Shown: piece by piece, positions 23,916 through 37,249 of the stretch
How positions within the stretch are numbered: position 1 is the stretch's first letter
Layout of the letters: the number at the start of each line of letters is the position of its first letter
NCBI GenBank assembly: GCA_947683625.1
Contig: CANTUR010000279.1
Coordinates: forward strand, 372,001-436,000
Length of the DNA stretch: 64,000 bases
Origin: Mallotus nudiflorus
Taxonomy: Eukaryota; Streptophyta; Magnoliopsida; Malpighiales; Euphorbiaceae
Direction of reading: 5' to 3'
Position numbers and translations under genes: made by a program
Notes under the pieces: generated by a model
What the model saw: only the letters and a program-made list of their open reading frames with translations
Database searches by the model: none
Told to the model about the DNA's origin: nothing

Positions 23916-24642
23916 CATGTGTTATAAATAAAAACTATGCCTATTTTTTTTAACTTTAATGAAAAATTTAACAAATGCACCAGCATTTTATTGAAAGTTC
24001 CTTATAAAGTAAAAACTCTTTCTTGCATGATCTTCGTTTCCAGTTTTGAAATGCTAAATCTAAAAAACTCTTCATCTACATTTTTAGCTTCATCTTCATT
24101 TTTAGCTTCATCTTCATTTTCATCTTTAAAAACTTACTTCTTAGGTTGCTTTCACACTCGATATTAAGTTGCTTACTATAAATTTATGCTTGAAGCTTCA
24201 AATCTATGTAAGTAAACATGTTTTTATTAACATGCATTTTTTCTATCATTTTTTATGAACATGCGATTAATGAAACTATATCTTAACATATAGATCTTGT
24301 TCAATGAAAATCTTTTTTATTTGATTAAGTTTATTTTTTTGTATACATTTAGGTTATTTTTATTATATTAAGTAATTTGGTTTTTTTTTATTAAAATTTA
24401 TTATTTCAATCTTATAGGTTCATTAGTTGAAACTCAAAGATTCATTTATGTTTAGTATATCTTTCATTATTACAGCTTCATTATTTAACTAACAAATTCA
24501 TTAGTTCAAACTAAGATGTTCATTAGTAAATAAACATAAAGATTTATTAGTTTTATACAAGTATTGCATGTTCATTAATTTTTAACTATAGATTCATTAG
24601 TTAATTAATTGTCATTTTGTTACTCAGGTTTATTGAATTCTA
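23916..24642. other. MULE noncoding region with 18-bp tandem repeat and TTCATTAG repeats
   Basis: An imperfect 18-bp tandem repeat (TTTAGCTTCATCTTCATT) lies at about 24079-24122. Read on - it encodes an acidic DEAKNE repeat in a short open stretch (23940-24165) of unknown meaning. From 24419 to 24600 there are about eight TTCATTAGTT-type units spaced some 20-30 bp apart. An intron-like acceptor (TTACTCAG) at 24627 precedes the Ulp1-like gene. Confidence 0.55.
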
Positions 24643-27600
24643 ATGGAGATGGACGAAGAAAGAAAAATAATGAAGGATACAAGAAAATGCTATAAGAGAA
24701 AAGTAAAGGACTTAGAAAAATAGGTAATCTATTTAAAAGAGAAATCAAGAAAAAGGACAAAGGATAAAAGAAAAGCAAAAAAAGTGAAGACACCACCATC
24801 ACAGGCCTATAAATCTTTATTAACAAGGATGTCTCTGAAGTCACTATACTCCATTATACCTAAATTATTTAACAACAAAAATATATAGTGATTGAAATAA
24901 GATTTGGAAGCCTATTAATGTTTTTAATGTCTGAATGTCACAAACAGTTAAGTAGCTACTTGGTAGAGAGTTACGATTATTATAGCACTACAATAGTCTT
25001 ACAAGACAATTAGAAGCTTTTTTTACTAAAGATGATATTGTCACCACATATAACATTCTATAAGGAAAAATGCTTATTGTATAAGTGAAAAATGATAATG
25101 ACTCACTTGAGTATGCACAATTGCTTAAGTCTTAGAGATAGAGGTAGACTATATCCATTGGAAGCCTAATTACACATAAAATGGGAAAATAAATTATAGC
25201 TAAAGGAGACTATGGAGATAAGTTTAAAATAGATTTTATGGTTTTTATAGTTTCTTCAATGCTAAAAGGGCATCAAAGTAGAAAGTCAAACTCAAAAATA
25301 CTATTTTCACTTATCAATCTGAAAGAAATAAGGAATCTCAACTGGTGTTGCTATACATTGAAGATTCTCACAAAATTAGTTGAATAATGGAAGAAAACAA
25401 CTAGTTTTTCACTAGTCCTTTAACTTTTCTTCTGGTGAGTAATCTATACATATTTTTCTAAATTCATTATGTAAAAGATATAGATTAATTGCTTAAATAA
25501 TTCAAGTTCTTTGCTTCTCCACTACTATTATAAGTTATATCATTCAAGTTCATTATTTTGCTACTATAGGTTCAGTAGTTGAAACATCTTAGTTGATTCT
25601 TTTAATTAGTAGTAGTATAGATTCATTAGATAAAAAACCAATTTTCATTAGTTATAAGTACAGTTTCGTCACTTATAATCTTTTTAATTTTTTCTTAATT
25701 GAACAACTAACTTACTTGGACAAACTTGAGTTCAAAGTAAGAGAGACTAGTAGAATTTTCCCAACCATCTCTAATTGGACACAAAAAAGTGTTAACAAAA
25801 TAGTGAAAGAATATTTGAAAAAGGGAGAGTTTAGAAAAGGAAAAGTTATGGAGGGACTATCTATGCTTCCGATTTATGAACATTTACAATAAGAAGCACT
25901 ATATGAACATCACCAAGAAGAAGTATAAGGAATCTGTGATCTTATAATTCATCATCTTACATACTTATAGGATGACACTGAGACACATGAACAACCTAAA
26001 ACAAAATAAAGGAGGAAGGTAAATACAAAATATTTAATGTTAATAAACATTAGTTTCAAGAAATGTGTAGCTTATACAATATTATGTTCATTATAAGAAC
26101 CTATTGAAAGAATATCCTTTATTATCAAGAAAATGGCTGCTAATATGATAGAGTTTGGAGAAGTGATGGTAGAGGTTGAAAGGACATAGTTTAGAAATCA
26201 TCTTATGAACAAGACTTATGAATCAATCAATGAAATCTTTAATAACATTTCAAACTCCCAAGGATAAAACGAAACTGATATGGGAGATGAAAGAGCTGAA
26301 CATGATGATGATGATTTCTTTAATAATGAAACTTTCCTTGTAGTAGTTATAGAAATTGAGAAAGCAAAAACAAAAAAATACTGTAAAATTTGCAGGGCAT
26401 TCTTCTCCTTCCTTCTCTTCGGGATTGACTCCCACACCAGTTAAAGGTGGACATTAAAGTCCACAAAAAAATTTTGATGAGTATGTTCACTATTCATTTT
26501 TTAATTTATTTGGCTAATTGTTGTTTATGAGTTATTTCTTTTTGTTCAATACTTATAGGTTCATTACTTATCAAGCATTTGTTCATTAATTGAAATACTA
26601 CGAATTGATTATTTGTTTGATAACACAATTTCATTAATTGAAAGTCGCAGGGTCATTACTTAAAATTTAATAATTCATTTCTATTTTGACTACAAATTCA
26701 TTTTTTCCCTGCTTTTTGATAGGTTTAAAAATATTATGGAAACTAGTGAGGAAGTTGTACTTAGTGCAAAGGAAGCTAAAATTCAACAAGCTAAAATTCA
26801 ACCTCTAACTCTAGAAGAAGCTTTTTATGAGTATGTACTCTTTTATGTCATTTATTTATTAGAACAATGTAATCTTATACATTTTACATTTTTTTATAGG
26901 TTGATTAATGAATCAGAATTAGAGTTTGAAGATGTGGAAAAGAGAATAAAGCCGATAAGGAAATACAAGAAACTTCCTATAGCTTTAAGATTTCTTTTTT
27001 GGACAAAAAATGATGTACAAATAAAAAATGTATCTACAAAAGAAAAGATAACCTCAAAATTTTCTTTCATAGATAAATTTGAAAAAGCCAAAAGAGAGTT
27101 AGCTCTATATTTTTATTTGTTACTATAAGTTCATTATAGGATACATCTATTTAACTTATATTAATAATGTTCATTTGTGTAATAAAGAATTATTTTTTTC
27201 TCTTTTGAAAGCTATTTTGTCAATAGAGAAAGCCTTCAAAGTCTATCTAAAGGAGAAATAAATAATGTCATATTGGACATTTGGGCTTTGAGGTTGAACC
27301 CAATTGATATGGAAAGATCAATTGGGTAACCAAAAATATTTTTCTCTACTAATGCATTTGTAAGTAAATGTTTATTTTACCTTTTGAATTCTATAGATTT
27401 AATGTTCATTAATTTATATATTGTTTTCTAGATCTAATTCATTACTTTTTGTTTTAGCTTCAACTATATACATCTAAACATTTCATTGAAAATCAAACAT
27501 CAAAACAGCATCAAGAAAATTTTAATCAACTAATAGATAAGGAATTGAATTATCTAAAACTTGATATTAATGATGTTGATTTGGTAAATACAAAGTATGA

Positions 27601-28379
27601 AAAATTCATTCTCAATACATGTTTCTAGGTATATATTATACAATACTAATAAACCTTTTTTACTTTTAACTTTTTAGGTGTTCTTTACTATTTATAGACA
27701 ACCATTAGTTTCTTGTTTGCATCAATTTCAAGATCTAGAAAATTGAAATATTATACAACTTACCTTTGAGAAAGTGAGTTTTTGTGATGAATAAATATCA
27801 AGGCTATTAAAAAATGCTAGTAAGTTTATTTCAATATTTATTTATTTATTTTTTTGAGGTTCATTAGTAAAATTAAAGTTTTATTACTAGGAGATTCATT
27901 AGTTATCAACTGTAGATTCATGATTTTTAAGCTTTAAGTTCATTATCTATTTCATGCTATAGGCTGAAGCATTCGAGAATTTTTTGGTAAAAAAAATGAT
28001 GTTCAAAAAGGAAAAATGTTGTCAAATTATGGTGAAGTGTTGCTTAAAATGCCATGGAGATCAAGAAAATCAAATTTAGAGTGTGGTGTCTACTATGTGA
28101 GACACATGGAAACATACAAAAGAGAAGGAGATATTCGGGATAATGGCATAAAAAAAGATAATGTAGGTTGTTATTATTTTTCTTTTTAAGTTATTCTCTA
28201 AAAATATTATTATTGTAAGTGTGTTTTTTAATTTTTTAAATTTTTTATCATTTACAAGAAAATTTTTTAAAGTCCTTAAAGGCAAAATACTGTGCATATA
28301 TCTTGATGATGAAGGAAAACATTTTTAGGAAAGTTGTGCTCTAGCAAGTGAGAATGAAATTTGCTGAGTTAAAAATGTA
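24643..28379 (+). pseudogene. Ulp1-like (peptidase C48) gene of the MULE, spliced, degenerate
   Basis: Related to SUMO-type cysteine proteases carried by plant MULEs. A lysine-rich coiled-coil-like head begins at ATG 24643. A plant-specific N-terminal domain spans about 24888-25434 (IEIRFGSLLMFLMSECH, then LNWCCYTLK near 25340), ending at the GTGAGT donor at 25435. Further exons are at about 25690-25890, 26736-26830 and 26900-27126 (intron 26831-26899 splices cleanly) and 27225-27359. Next come 27459-27573 and 27678-27750 (VFFTIYRQP). The C48 C-terminal part lies at 28014-28162 with LLKMPWRSRKSNLECGVYY and RHMETY, retaining the catalytic Cys of the CGV motif. The last exon starts at about 28261. 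The catalytic His is not evident, and stops and shifts are present. Introns contain TTCATTAG repeats. Confidence 0.8.
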
Positions 28380-29262
28380 AGGATGATAGTGTTTTTTAAA
28401 AAAATGTTTTTCAGTTTTAAAGATACAATTTAGCTATAATATTTTTAATCTTCAATTATAGAAATACAATATAGATATTAATGAAATATTATGTGTTCAT
28501 TAAGAACAAAGTTGTAAGTAATAATCAATGAATCTACAAGTTTAAATCAATGAACTTTTAGGTTCAAAGGTCAATAAATCTACTCGAGAAGATAAATAAA
28601 CCTGCAGGCGAAGTTTAATGAAGCTATAGGTGAAGTTCAATGAATATACATGTTTTTTCTTATTAACAGATGTTAAAAATAAATCTATACAATGAAGTTG
28701 TATGCCTAAACATCAGTAATAATTGAATGAACTTTGAATTAATTAAAAGAAAATATAAACTATTATAAAACTATAAATATTACATGGTCATTAAGAATGA
28801 AATATTACATGCTCATTTTCAATTCTTCACTAATAATGAACTTGTAGGTAATGATCAATGAATCTATAGACTTAAACTGCTAAATGTTTTAGGCTCAAAG
28901 GTGAGTTAACCTACTAAAAAAATTGAATGAAGCTCCAAGCTTAAATCGATGAACTTTTTACGCTCAAAGGTGAATTAACCTACTAGAAAAGTTAAATGAA
29001 GCTCCAGACAAGGGTTAATAACCCTACAAGTGAAGGTTAATGAACTTAACCCGCTTATTATATCTAATTAACTTGCATAAAAAATGAAGCTATACAATGA
29101 ACTTATATACCATAATATCAATAACAATTAAATGAACTTTGCATTAACGAAAAGAGAATATGAACTATTCTAAAGTGTAAATTTAATAAACAAAAAGTTT
29201 CACTAAAACCTATGAGAAACTACTAGAGTTTGATTAAATATAATACAAATAAAAGATAACAA
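28380..29262. repeat. MULE 3' noncoding region with AATGAACTT-type repeats, left of Athila insertion
   Basis: Repeats are in the opposite orientation to those in the introns. Units read AATGAACTT...TAGG, AATGAATCTACAAG and TTAATGAAGCTATAGG from about 28520 to 29110, including two near-duplicate stretches around 28870-28960 and 28940-29010. The same type of repeat resumes at 38938, right of the nested Athila. Confidence 0.65.
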
Positions 29263-30751
29263 AGATAGCAAAAGCCTTAGTCACTATTGGATGAAACAGA
29301 GTCACTATGGCTTCCCATAGAGATTGTAATATTGAATATTGAAATAATAAAAGTGTTTATTTGTTTAAACACCGAATTTTTGTTTGAATGCAAATGAAAA
29401 TCAACAAATTAAATTCCATTAAATCAATTAAATAAAAGCTAGGGTTCTTACTTTCAATTTAACATTTTCTTAAGGTATATTAACTTCTAAGTTTATGTTA
29501 ATCTTGATTCACTTTAAAAGCATATATAAAATCATAGATTTTCTTCTCAGACAAATCTATAATTAATTAAGTAATATAAACACCAAGTTTTATAGCTCTC
29601 ACCTACTAAGTGTCTTTTAAACTCAATTTTATGTCAAGCTTTTTAATCAACATTAGTTACTTAAATGTCTCTTAACTAAGTAAGCAACTAAAGGGTTAGT
29701 GTTTAAGTCCAATAAAACCTATTTCTCAATCAAGTGCTAAGATGTAAATTCAATCTAAAGGTGATCAAGCCTAAGATGACATTAAGTTTAACAATAACCA
29801 ATGAATCAAAATTAAAGACTTACAATTAACCACAATATAAACATAGTTAAATTGAAGCAAGAACCCTAAAAATATACTTAGCTACTCATGTTAAAAGGGA
29901 GAGAAGAAAAAGAAGTCAATAAGAAAATTCCAACCATTATTATATGAAGGAAAATAATAACAAAAAGTTTAATAAAAAAAACCTCCCTTTCTCTTTCTTA
30001 ACAAGCTTGCAATTGAGGATATTGTTCCTTTAAAACTTCAAACTTAAACTCTCTCTTAGCATGAAAATAAGAACTTGAATCAAAGTTACTTGATTCTAAA
30101 AGAAAAATAAAAGTAACAAAAGCTTAATCCAATATCTATTCTAAAACTTATTGTCAAAGACTTCTCCCTATTTGCTCTCTAAGAGGCTTCCTTTTATAGG
30201 CATAAGCTCTTAAAAAAACATTAGAATTTGTTACAAATTAAAAACTATGAAGTTATCCCAAATATGTAGCTCAAAATTTGAATTTGGAAGGTTGTTACAA
30301 TAACTTGTGTAGTTGTGCGCACCCATGCACGTGGATGCATAGCAGGGTATGTAGGCACAGTATACTAAGTCTTGCATGGCTATGCAATAAGGTGTGCATC
30401 CTGTGCTAGGTACTTTGAAATCAAGTGTGGTTGCACATATTTCTTGCAAGGCTGAATTAAAATCTCCTCTTTAACTTCAAAATTTTGAATTATTATTCTC
30501 TCCCAAATATTATCTCCACCTATTCAAAGCTCTCTAATCCTTCAAAATCTTTTCTAATTCATCTTGAATTCAAATTTTTTTTTAAAAAATTAACTTATTA
30601 ATTTAAAAATAACCAAATTAACAAAAATCCTAAGAACTAAACAAAGATATGTAAATTAGCTAGAAAAATCCAAAAATCAAATAAACATGCAACAAATTAT
30701 ATTAGATCTTTATTATAGAGTGTTAAAAATAAGATATTTTTACACTGATAA
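29263..30751 (-). repeat. 3' LTR of the - strand Athila element
   Basis: Homologous along its length to 37274-38784. It starts (on -) near 30751 at ATCAGTGTAAAAATATC after the PPT. The end near 29263 has drifted, so it is approximate. It carries a degenerate CACGTGGATGCATAG-type motif cluster at 30300-30440. Confidence 0.82.
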
Positions 30752-30766
30752 AATGTCCCCCACACT
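30752..30766 (-). promoter_or_regulatory. polypurine tract of the - strand Athila element
   Basis: On - the sequence AGTGTGGGGGACATT precedes the LTR start, nearly the same as the tract of Athila element 1. Confidence 0.8.
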
Positions 30767-31689
30767 TGAGTCTTTGCTTATCCTCAAGCAATAAAAGAAA
30801 ACAACCTATTCATATAAAGAATCAAAATCATTGGTTGGTTTTGACTAGACTAACCATTCTAGTCTTCCCTTAACACAAAGCTTAAAAACTATAAATTAAA
30901 ATAATAACTAGAGATTAAGGATATATCATTTATTGTGTGAAGAGCAAACTGTCCCATTAAATTCATGAAAATAAACAATTAACACTCAAAAAAATGAAAG
31001 TAAATGGAAATTTATCTCAACACTCAGGTAATATAAATTCAACATATGTTAGTAGCCTTATGGCACTTAAATTATTTATTTATTTATTCAAAGTTTTCCC
31101 AATCTCAGTATCCCTAACCTTTCCCATATTACTCGATGTGGATACCTCCAAAAAGGGTCCTTTGGATACTCTTACTCTAATCTAGAGCATTGGAGTAGAC
31201 TAAATAGTGCATTTTATGCTCAATCTCATTTTTTTATGCTTATAGGTGCTTAAGTATGCATAAACTAAATTACTCAATATAAGAAATTGAATTCCCATTT
31301 ACAAGCATTTTTCTCAAGTATCAAGCATATAAGTTTAATCACTTAATGGAATAGTAAGCATTAAGTTCATTAAAAATAAAAAATCCCTAAGCACATGTTA
31401 TTTTTCTAATTTCAAAGTTCAAACCAAACATTAAAGGATGATTATCACACTTATTCAAGAAAACCATCTCTAATGACAATAACTCTTCATAAGAATAGGC
31501 TCAAAAACTCAAATAAAAGTACCTTATTCATGCAAATTTTATCAGCTAAACATGCAAATAATAAGCCAAATAAAACAAAAAAAATAAAGGGAAAATAAAG
31601 ATGTACTTCCCTTATTTGGACGCACTTGGAGGGGAAGTGAATGGGAAAATGAACTTGGTTAGTGTTTTAATTGCCCTCAACATCACCTT
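30767..31689 (-). other. 3' noncoding region with conserved block (31096-31260)
   Basis: No coding sequence is seen. The part at 31096-31260, read on -, repeats the block at 6740-6912 of Athila element 1 with few differences (shared TATCCAAAGGACCCTTTTTG), while the neighbouring sequence has diverged much more. Confidence 0.65.
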
Positions 31690-32158
31690 GCTTTAAGAGA
31701 TTTGTTGTTTAGGCTCTTTAATTTAGGCTTATAGCTTTTCCATTTTTGCTTCACTCCTTCTTTCAAAGCCCTCAATCTTATTTAACAAGTCCATAATTAG
31801 GTTTCCAATTCTATGGTAAAAAAGACTTATAATCTCTTTTATATCTCTTATGATTAGTTCACCCCTTTCATCAACTCTTTTCCTCTTTCTTAGTCTAGCC
31901 TCTTGATCCTCACTAACAGCTTCATATTCTTCTATAGTTCTAGATAGAGGAACTTCACTAAGCTTCAAGCTATTTTGCCATATCAAGAACCATCTTCTAG
32001 CATCAGCATCCTCTAAGTCTCCCTATTTAGTAATGACTTTAGCTATTATAAGGTACTCTTCATCAAGAATTCAATATCTAATGGCTCAAGTTCATGCCTT
32101 TCCTTCTAATGGGCTTATTTCCTTTAGCGTTAGGTTGTTGGTTCTTAGTTTTGGCCAT
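31690..32158 (-). pseudogene. env-position ORF remnant (head and tail only)
   Basis: Starts at ATG 32158 with MAKTKNQQPNAKGNKP, which parallels the MMARTKTQ head of ORF B (5066). It then passes by a deletion, with a stop near 32080, to the tail: basic RLRKRKRVDERGEL, then LIMDLLNKIEGFERRSEAKM, which parallels the LEKFERQCESRAERLQ tail of ORF B. The central LMAH-containing domain is missing, and so is any ORF A equivalent. Non-functional. Confidence 0.68.
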
Positions 32159-32519
32159 ATTAGAAGAAAGCATGTTAGGTTGTGAGGAAGAAAATAAAAC
32201 AAAAGTAAATTATGCATAAAGAAATATGGTGAAGTGAAAAAGATCTACACTTAAATAAGAGAGAAAAAGAAGTTTAAAGAAAATTAAAAAAACTAATCAT
32301 GATAAAATTTGGAAGAGATAAAATTTATTCAAACAACCTAAATATTTTTTTAAAAGATAAAATAGTAATTTAGAATTTTGAAAATTTTTATATTTATTTA
32401 TTTATTTATAAACCTATAAAGATAAGGAAACTTAAAAATTAAAATGCCTACTAAATAAAGAAAATTAAAAATTAAAATTAAAATTAAGATTTGAAAATTG
32501 AAAATTAAAAATTTAATTT
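32159..32519 (-). other. A-rich spacer between truncated integrase and env remnant
   Basis: Low-complexity AT-rich sequence with repeated AAAATTAA words at 32430-32510. A purine tract (CTGGGGAGGAG on -, near 32530) abuts the point where integrase coding stops, resembling the internal purine tract of Athila 1 at 4804. Confidence 0.45.
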
Positions 32520-35470
32520 CTCCTCCCCAGACTTTAAAACTTGCTTCACTCTATAAGGTGCATTCCCATCACTTCTAATAGCTCTAGGCATCCCAAATCA
32601 AGAGAAAAGCTTTTTTAAGAATTTGCCAATCACTATTGCATCATTAACTGAACAAGCTTGAGCTTCCACCCATTTTGACACATAGTCCACAAAACAAGTA
32701 TGTACTTGTTTCCTTTCGATATAAGAAATGGCCCTATGAAATCAATGCCCCAAATAATAAAGATTTTAACTTCTAATATTCTCAATTGAAGTGTTTTATC
32801 TTTCTTTGAAATGCTGCCTCTCCTTTAACATGCATCATAACTAAGCACACATTCTCTGGCATCTTGAAAGATTGTAGACCAATAGAATCCTGCTTTAAGA
32901 ACTTTAGCAGCTATTCTTTATGAACTAAAAAGGCCCCTATTGACCATCCCATGACAATGTTGCAAGATTGACTCTACTTTATTATTTGCTATGCACCTCC
33001 TTATCATTCCATCATTGCACATCTTCCATAGAAAAGGATCATCCTATAAATAAGACAAGGATCATCCTATAAATAAGACTTGGAATCATACATGATTTTT
33101 TTCTTTTATTGCTTGTTGAACTCTTTTAGAAACTTCCCAATTGAGATGGAGTTAGCTATGTCAGCAAATTAAGGAGCATTGAATCTTTTAATTACCAAAA
33201 GCATCTCATCTAGAATACCTCCTTGATAGGTTCCTCATATTCTTCATCTTTATTTAACTCCAATCTCGAAAGGTGATTAGCTACAACATTTTTGGATCCC
33301 TTTTTGTCTTTGATCTTAATGTCAAACTTTTATAATAGAAGCACCTAACTAATGAGCATCAGCTTGAGTCCTTTGTGTTCATAAGGTACTTCAATACTTC
33401 ATGATATGTTTACATAACTTTATAACCAAGAAGATAAGATCTAAATTACCGCTAACATCTCTTTCTCTGTTGTTGCATAATTAAGTTGTGCATCTGTTAA
33501 TGTCCTGCTAGTGTAGTAAATCATATTTGTCCAAGAATTGGTCCGATTGCATGGTCATTTGCATCACACATCAACTTGAATGGAAGATTCCAATTTAGTG
33601 CCACAACTATAGGAGCTTAAATAAGTGCTTCTTTTTACCTATCAAAAGCCAATTTACACTCATTAGTGAAATCAAATGGAGATTTTTTTGCAAGTAACTT
33701 ACAAAGAGGTTTTGAAATTTTTGAAAAATCATTGATGAAGCACTTATAGAAGCGTGCATAGCTAAGGAAAACTCCTGACTTCTTTAATATTTATTTTATA
33801 TTGCAATTTTTTTATGGTCTCCACCTTTTCTTTATCAACTTCAAATCCTTGAGCTGAAATTTTATGCCTAAGAACAATTCCTTCTTCCACCATAAAATGG
33901 CATTTTTCCTAATTTAGCACCAAATTAGTCTCTTCATAACGTGTAAGAACTCACCTCATGTTTTCCAAACATCCTTCAAAATAGTTTCCATAGACAGAGA
34001 AGTTATCCATGAAAACATCCATAATCACTTCCACTAAGTGTGAGAATGTAGCCATCATGCACCTTTAAAAAGTTACATAGCCCAAATGGCAACCTTCTAT
34101 AAGCAAATGTACAATATGAACATGTGAATGTTGTCTTCTCTTGATCTTTTAAAGCTATTATGATTTGGTTGTATCCTAAGTAGCCATCCGAGAAATAATA
34201 GAAAGCATGTCCAACACCTCTTTCCAACATTTGGTTAATGAATGGTAATGGAAAGTGATCTTTTCTTATTGCTGAGTTAAACTGCCTATAGTCGATGGAC
34301 ACCCTCCATCCACTCACCAACCTTGTAGGAATCTTTTCTCCTTCTTCATTTTCCATAATGGTCATGCCTCCCTTCTTTGGTACATATTAGATTAGACTTA
34401 CCCATGAACTGTCTGAAATTAGGTAAATGATTCTAGCATTTGATAGCTTGACCACTTCCTTTTTCACCACTTCTTACATGTTTGGATTAAGCCTCCTTTG
34501 CCTTTCAATGGTTGGTTTATGTGCTTCCTCCATTAAGATCTTATGCATGTAATAAAAAGGATTTATCCCCCTTATATTAAAAATTTGCTAACCAATCACT
34601 TTTATCCTCTTCTTTAACATTTTCAAAAGCATATCCACATGTTCTTAAGTAAGTTTAGATGATATGATTACAGGTAAGGTTTGGTTTTCTCTAAGAAAAG
34701 TGTACCTCAAATATTAAGGTAAAGGTTTTAAGTTTAGTTTTTATGGTTTTATGGTTGAATATGTTGTAGGTTCAGTATTGGGTAGTTGACACTAGGGTTA
34801 GTGTTTGAGGTTTACTTTATCTTGAGAGTTTTATTCCTGTAAACACTTCTCAATATTCTCTGTCATTAGACTTCACTAAGACATTTATCCATAATATAAA
34901 CTCTTAAGCACAAGTCAAGGTTAGAAGGATGTTTCATGCCTTGATAGACATTAAACTCGCATCTTTCCTCTCCCACTCTCAATGTCAGTGTTCTATCGTA
35001 AACATTAATGATGGCTTTTATAGTATAAAGAAAAGGCATACCAAGGATTAGTGGACATCTTCATCTTCCTTAAAGTCAAGGACTATAAAGTTAATTAGAA
35101 AAATAAATTTTCCAATCCTTATGACCACGTCTTCCACTATTCCCTCAAGTTGTTTCACTATTCTATCATCTTGCTATAAGTGTATGCTTGTGGGTTTTGC
35201 CTCTCCTAATCCTTTTTTTTTGTAGATTGACAAAGGCATAAGATTAATTAAAGCTCTTGAATCACATAAAGCTTTTTGAAATTTTAAAATTCCAATAGAA
35301 CATAGAATAGTGAGACTCCCTGGATATTTCCTTTTTAAAGGAAGTTTATTAGAGATTATTGCACTACACTCCTTCATAAGTGTGATTGTCTCAAACTCCT
35401 ATAACTTTTTTTATTAGAAATTAACTCCTTCAAGAACTTTGCATATTTTGGCATTTAAGAAAGACATTCC
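32520..35470 (-). pseudogene. Athila pol (protease-RT-RNase H-integrase), degenerate
   Basis: Read on -. Protease lies at about 35380-34700 (ALCDSRALINLMPLSIYK near 35270; the active-site DLGAS-type triplet is eroded). RT spans about 34570-33700: SGWRVSIDYRQFNSAIRKDH near 34310, FSDGYLGYNQI near 34190, PFGLCN near 34085, and the catalytic box near 34010 reads FMDNF, so its second aspartate is lost. RNase H covers about 33690-33230 (CDANDHA near 33570). Integrase starts at about 33060: CHGMVNRG near 32960, a YDAC where CDAC is expected near 32840, GIDFIGPF near 32745, and SDGN near 32560, where coding breaks off. The third catalytic residue and C-terminal domain are deleted. Confidence 0.88.
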
Positions 35471-37130
35471 ACAAGAGGCATGTCAATGTGGAGTGTTTTA
35501 AACCTTTCCAAGAACCATGCAAACTACTGATTATGCTCTAATTTCTTTAAATTTTATAAATACTGGGCTGGGGGTCATATAATCGAATTGGTAGTGTCTT
35601 TGGCTTCTCTTGTTTCTCATTTTGAGCTTTTGGCTCCTTTTATACCTCAACCAATTCATTTTCTTACTTTATTTCTCCTTCCTTCTTCTTTTCTTCATAT
35701 TCCAATGTTGCTTTAAGGGTTTGAATGTCTGTGCCACTTCTTAAAGTGATGGCCTTTAACTACTTTTTTGGATTTTTCTTCATGTTGCTTGACAATGTGC
35801 CTTGGTTCCTCATTAATAAGGAATTGGACAATTACCCCATTTGTACCTCTAAATTATGAATAGAAGAAGAATGATTTTGAATCAATTGTTGCATCCTCTT
35901 TGAACTTCATCTTGTTAGTTCATCTTCATTGACATAACATCCATGAACTTTTCCATCTTACTTTCCTAAGAGGTTATTAAGGATGAGTATTTATCCTATT
36001 GAAAATGAGGTTGAAATTATTGTACATTTTCACCTCCAAATCCTAGTGGTGCTTGTGGCCTCCACTGGTTATTTCCTTAATTGCTCCATGTGAAATTTGG
36101 ATGATTTCTCTAGCTAGGATTATAGATGTTGCCATTTACATGGTTTTATTGCCCCTTCAAGTGACTCACATATCCATAGATAGACCTTGCATTAGTTGGC
36201 ATTCCAATATAGGATGACCTCCTTGGTATAGTTCATAAGAAGATGATACAGATGAAGAGATTGCATTGATATTCAACCTATCCATCCTTTTAGATAGAGC
36301 ATCCAACTTTGCATTTACCATGATTAAACCTTCCACTTTAATTGATCCTACTTTATTTGGAATGGCCCTCTCATTAGACCGAAGGCTTTGTGTGTTAGTC
36401 ATTTCCATAAAAAGATCAAGGGCATCTTCGAGTGGTTTTTTACATAATGGTCACTCTAGCTGTTACATCTATTTACTCTAATTGAGGGATTGACACCCTT
36501 GTAAAATGACTACACCAAGTCACATAAAGGAATTAATTAAGATAGGCACTCATAGAATGTTTTATCCTCCTTTTGGAAGAAAGAATTTATCTTAATCCTT
36601 ATCTTCAATACCTTTGCAGGTAGGAAGTATTTGTTGAAGAAAGTCCAAGTGTTGATGAAGTTGGATGCTAAGCTTGTAAACCACCTTTTGGCTCTATCCA
36701 TAAGAGAAAATGGAAAGAGAGTCAACTGGATTACTTCAAGCTACACTCTATTCATCTTGAAAGTTAAGCAATACTCTAAGAATCAGGTCATGTGACCAAT
36801 TTGAACCTCATGTGGTAATCAATTGAGTTATGAGTTTTGAATTATTTGGGACATTGTTGGCTTGATTTTAAAATTGTTTACTACTAGCGCGGGTCTTACA
36901 ATGGGTGTTTTGTCACCTTAGACATTGGGACTCATAAAATCTCGCATGGCCCTTTGCCCATTTTTCCCATTCTATCCATTGTTAGCTGCTTGTCAACTTG
37001 GAGGTAGATTTCTTTCTTCTTCTCCTCTATTAATTATATTTGTAGGCTACTTTCTCATTTGACTAACTGTCTTCTCTAGTTCCAAGTCAAGTGGTATCAA
37101 CAAAACTCCTTGCTTGCTTGCACTACGTGT
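35471..37130 (-). pseudogene. Athila gag, degenerate
   Basis: Capsid-type protein. On -, LFPFSLMDRAKRWFTSLAS near 36720 and FFNKYFLPAKVLKIRIKINS near 36640 mark the retrotransposon gag domain, followed by NERAIPNKVGSIKVEG and VNAKLDALSKRMDRLN near 36320, typical of Athila gag. The region then grades into a charged linker and protease. Stops and shifts are frequent. The start is not certain. Confidence 0.8.
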
Positions 37131-37249
37131 TGTGTGCATGCAAAAGCGCAAGTTCCTGGAAAACTACAATTGAAAATAAAATTAAAAATAATTAAAAATA
37201 AAGTCTAAATCAAACAACACATATTTCTGAGCAATATTAATTTTGGCAA

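Noticed and set aside
23912..23924. A third ACACATGTG at the outer edge of the solo LTR, as alternative MULE boundary
   Set aside because: MULE-type repeats and the Ulp1-like gene continue on its right, and no Tat LTR borders it. The word is palindromic and can recur by chance, so it only lowers confidence in the duplication call.
24419..24600. CRISPR-like regular repeats
   Set aside because: Units are degenerate, spacing varies, and the context is a plant MULE intron.
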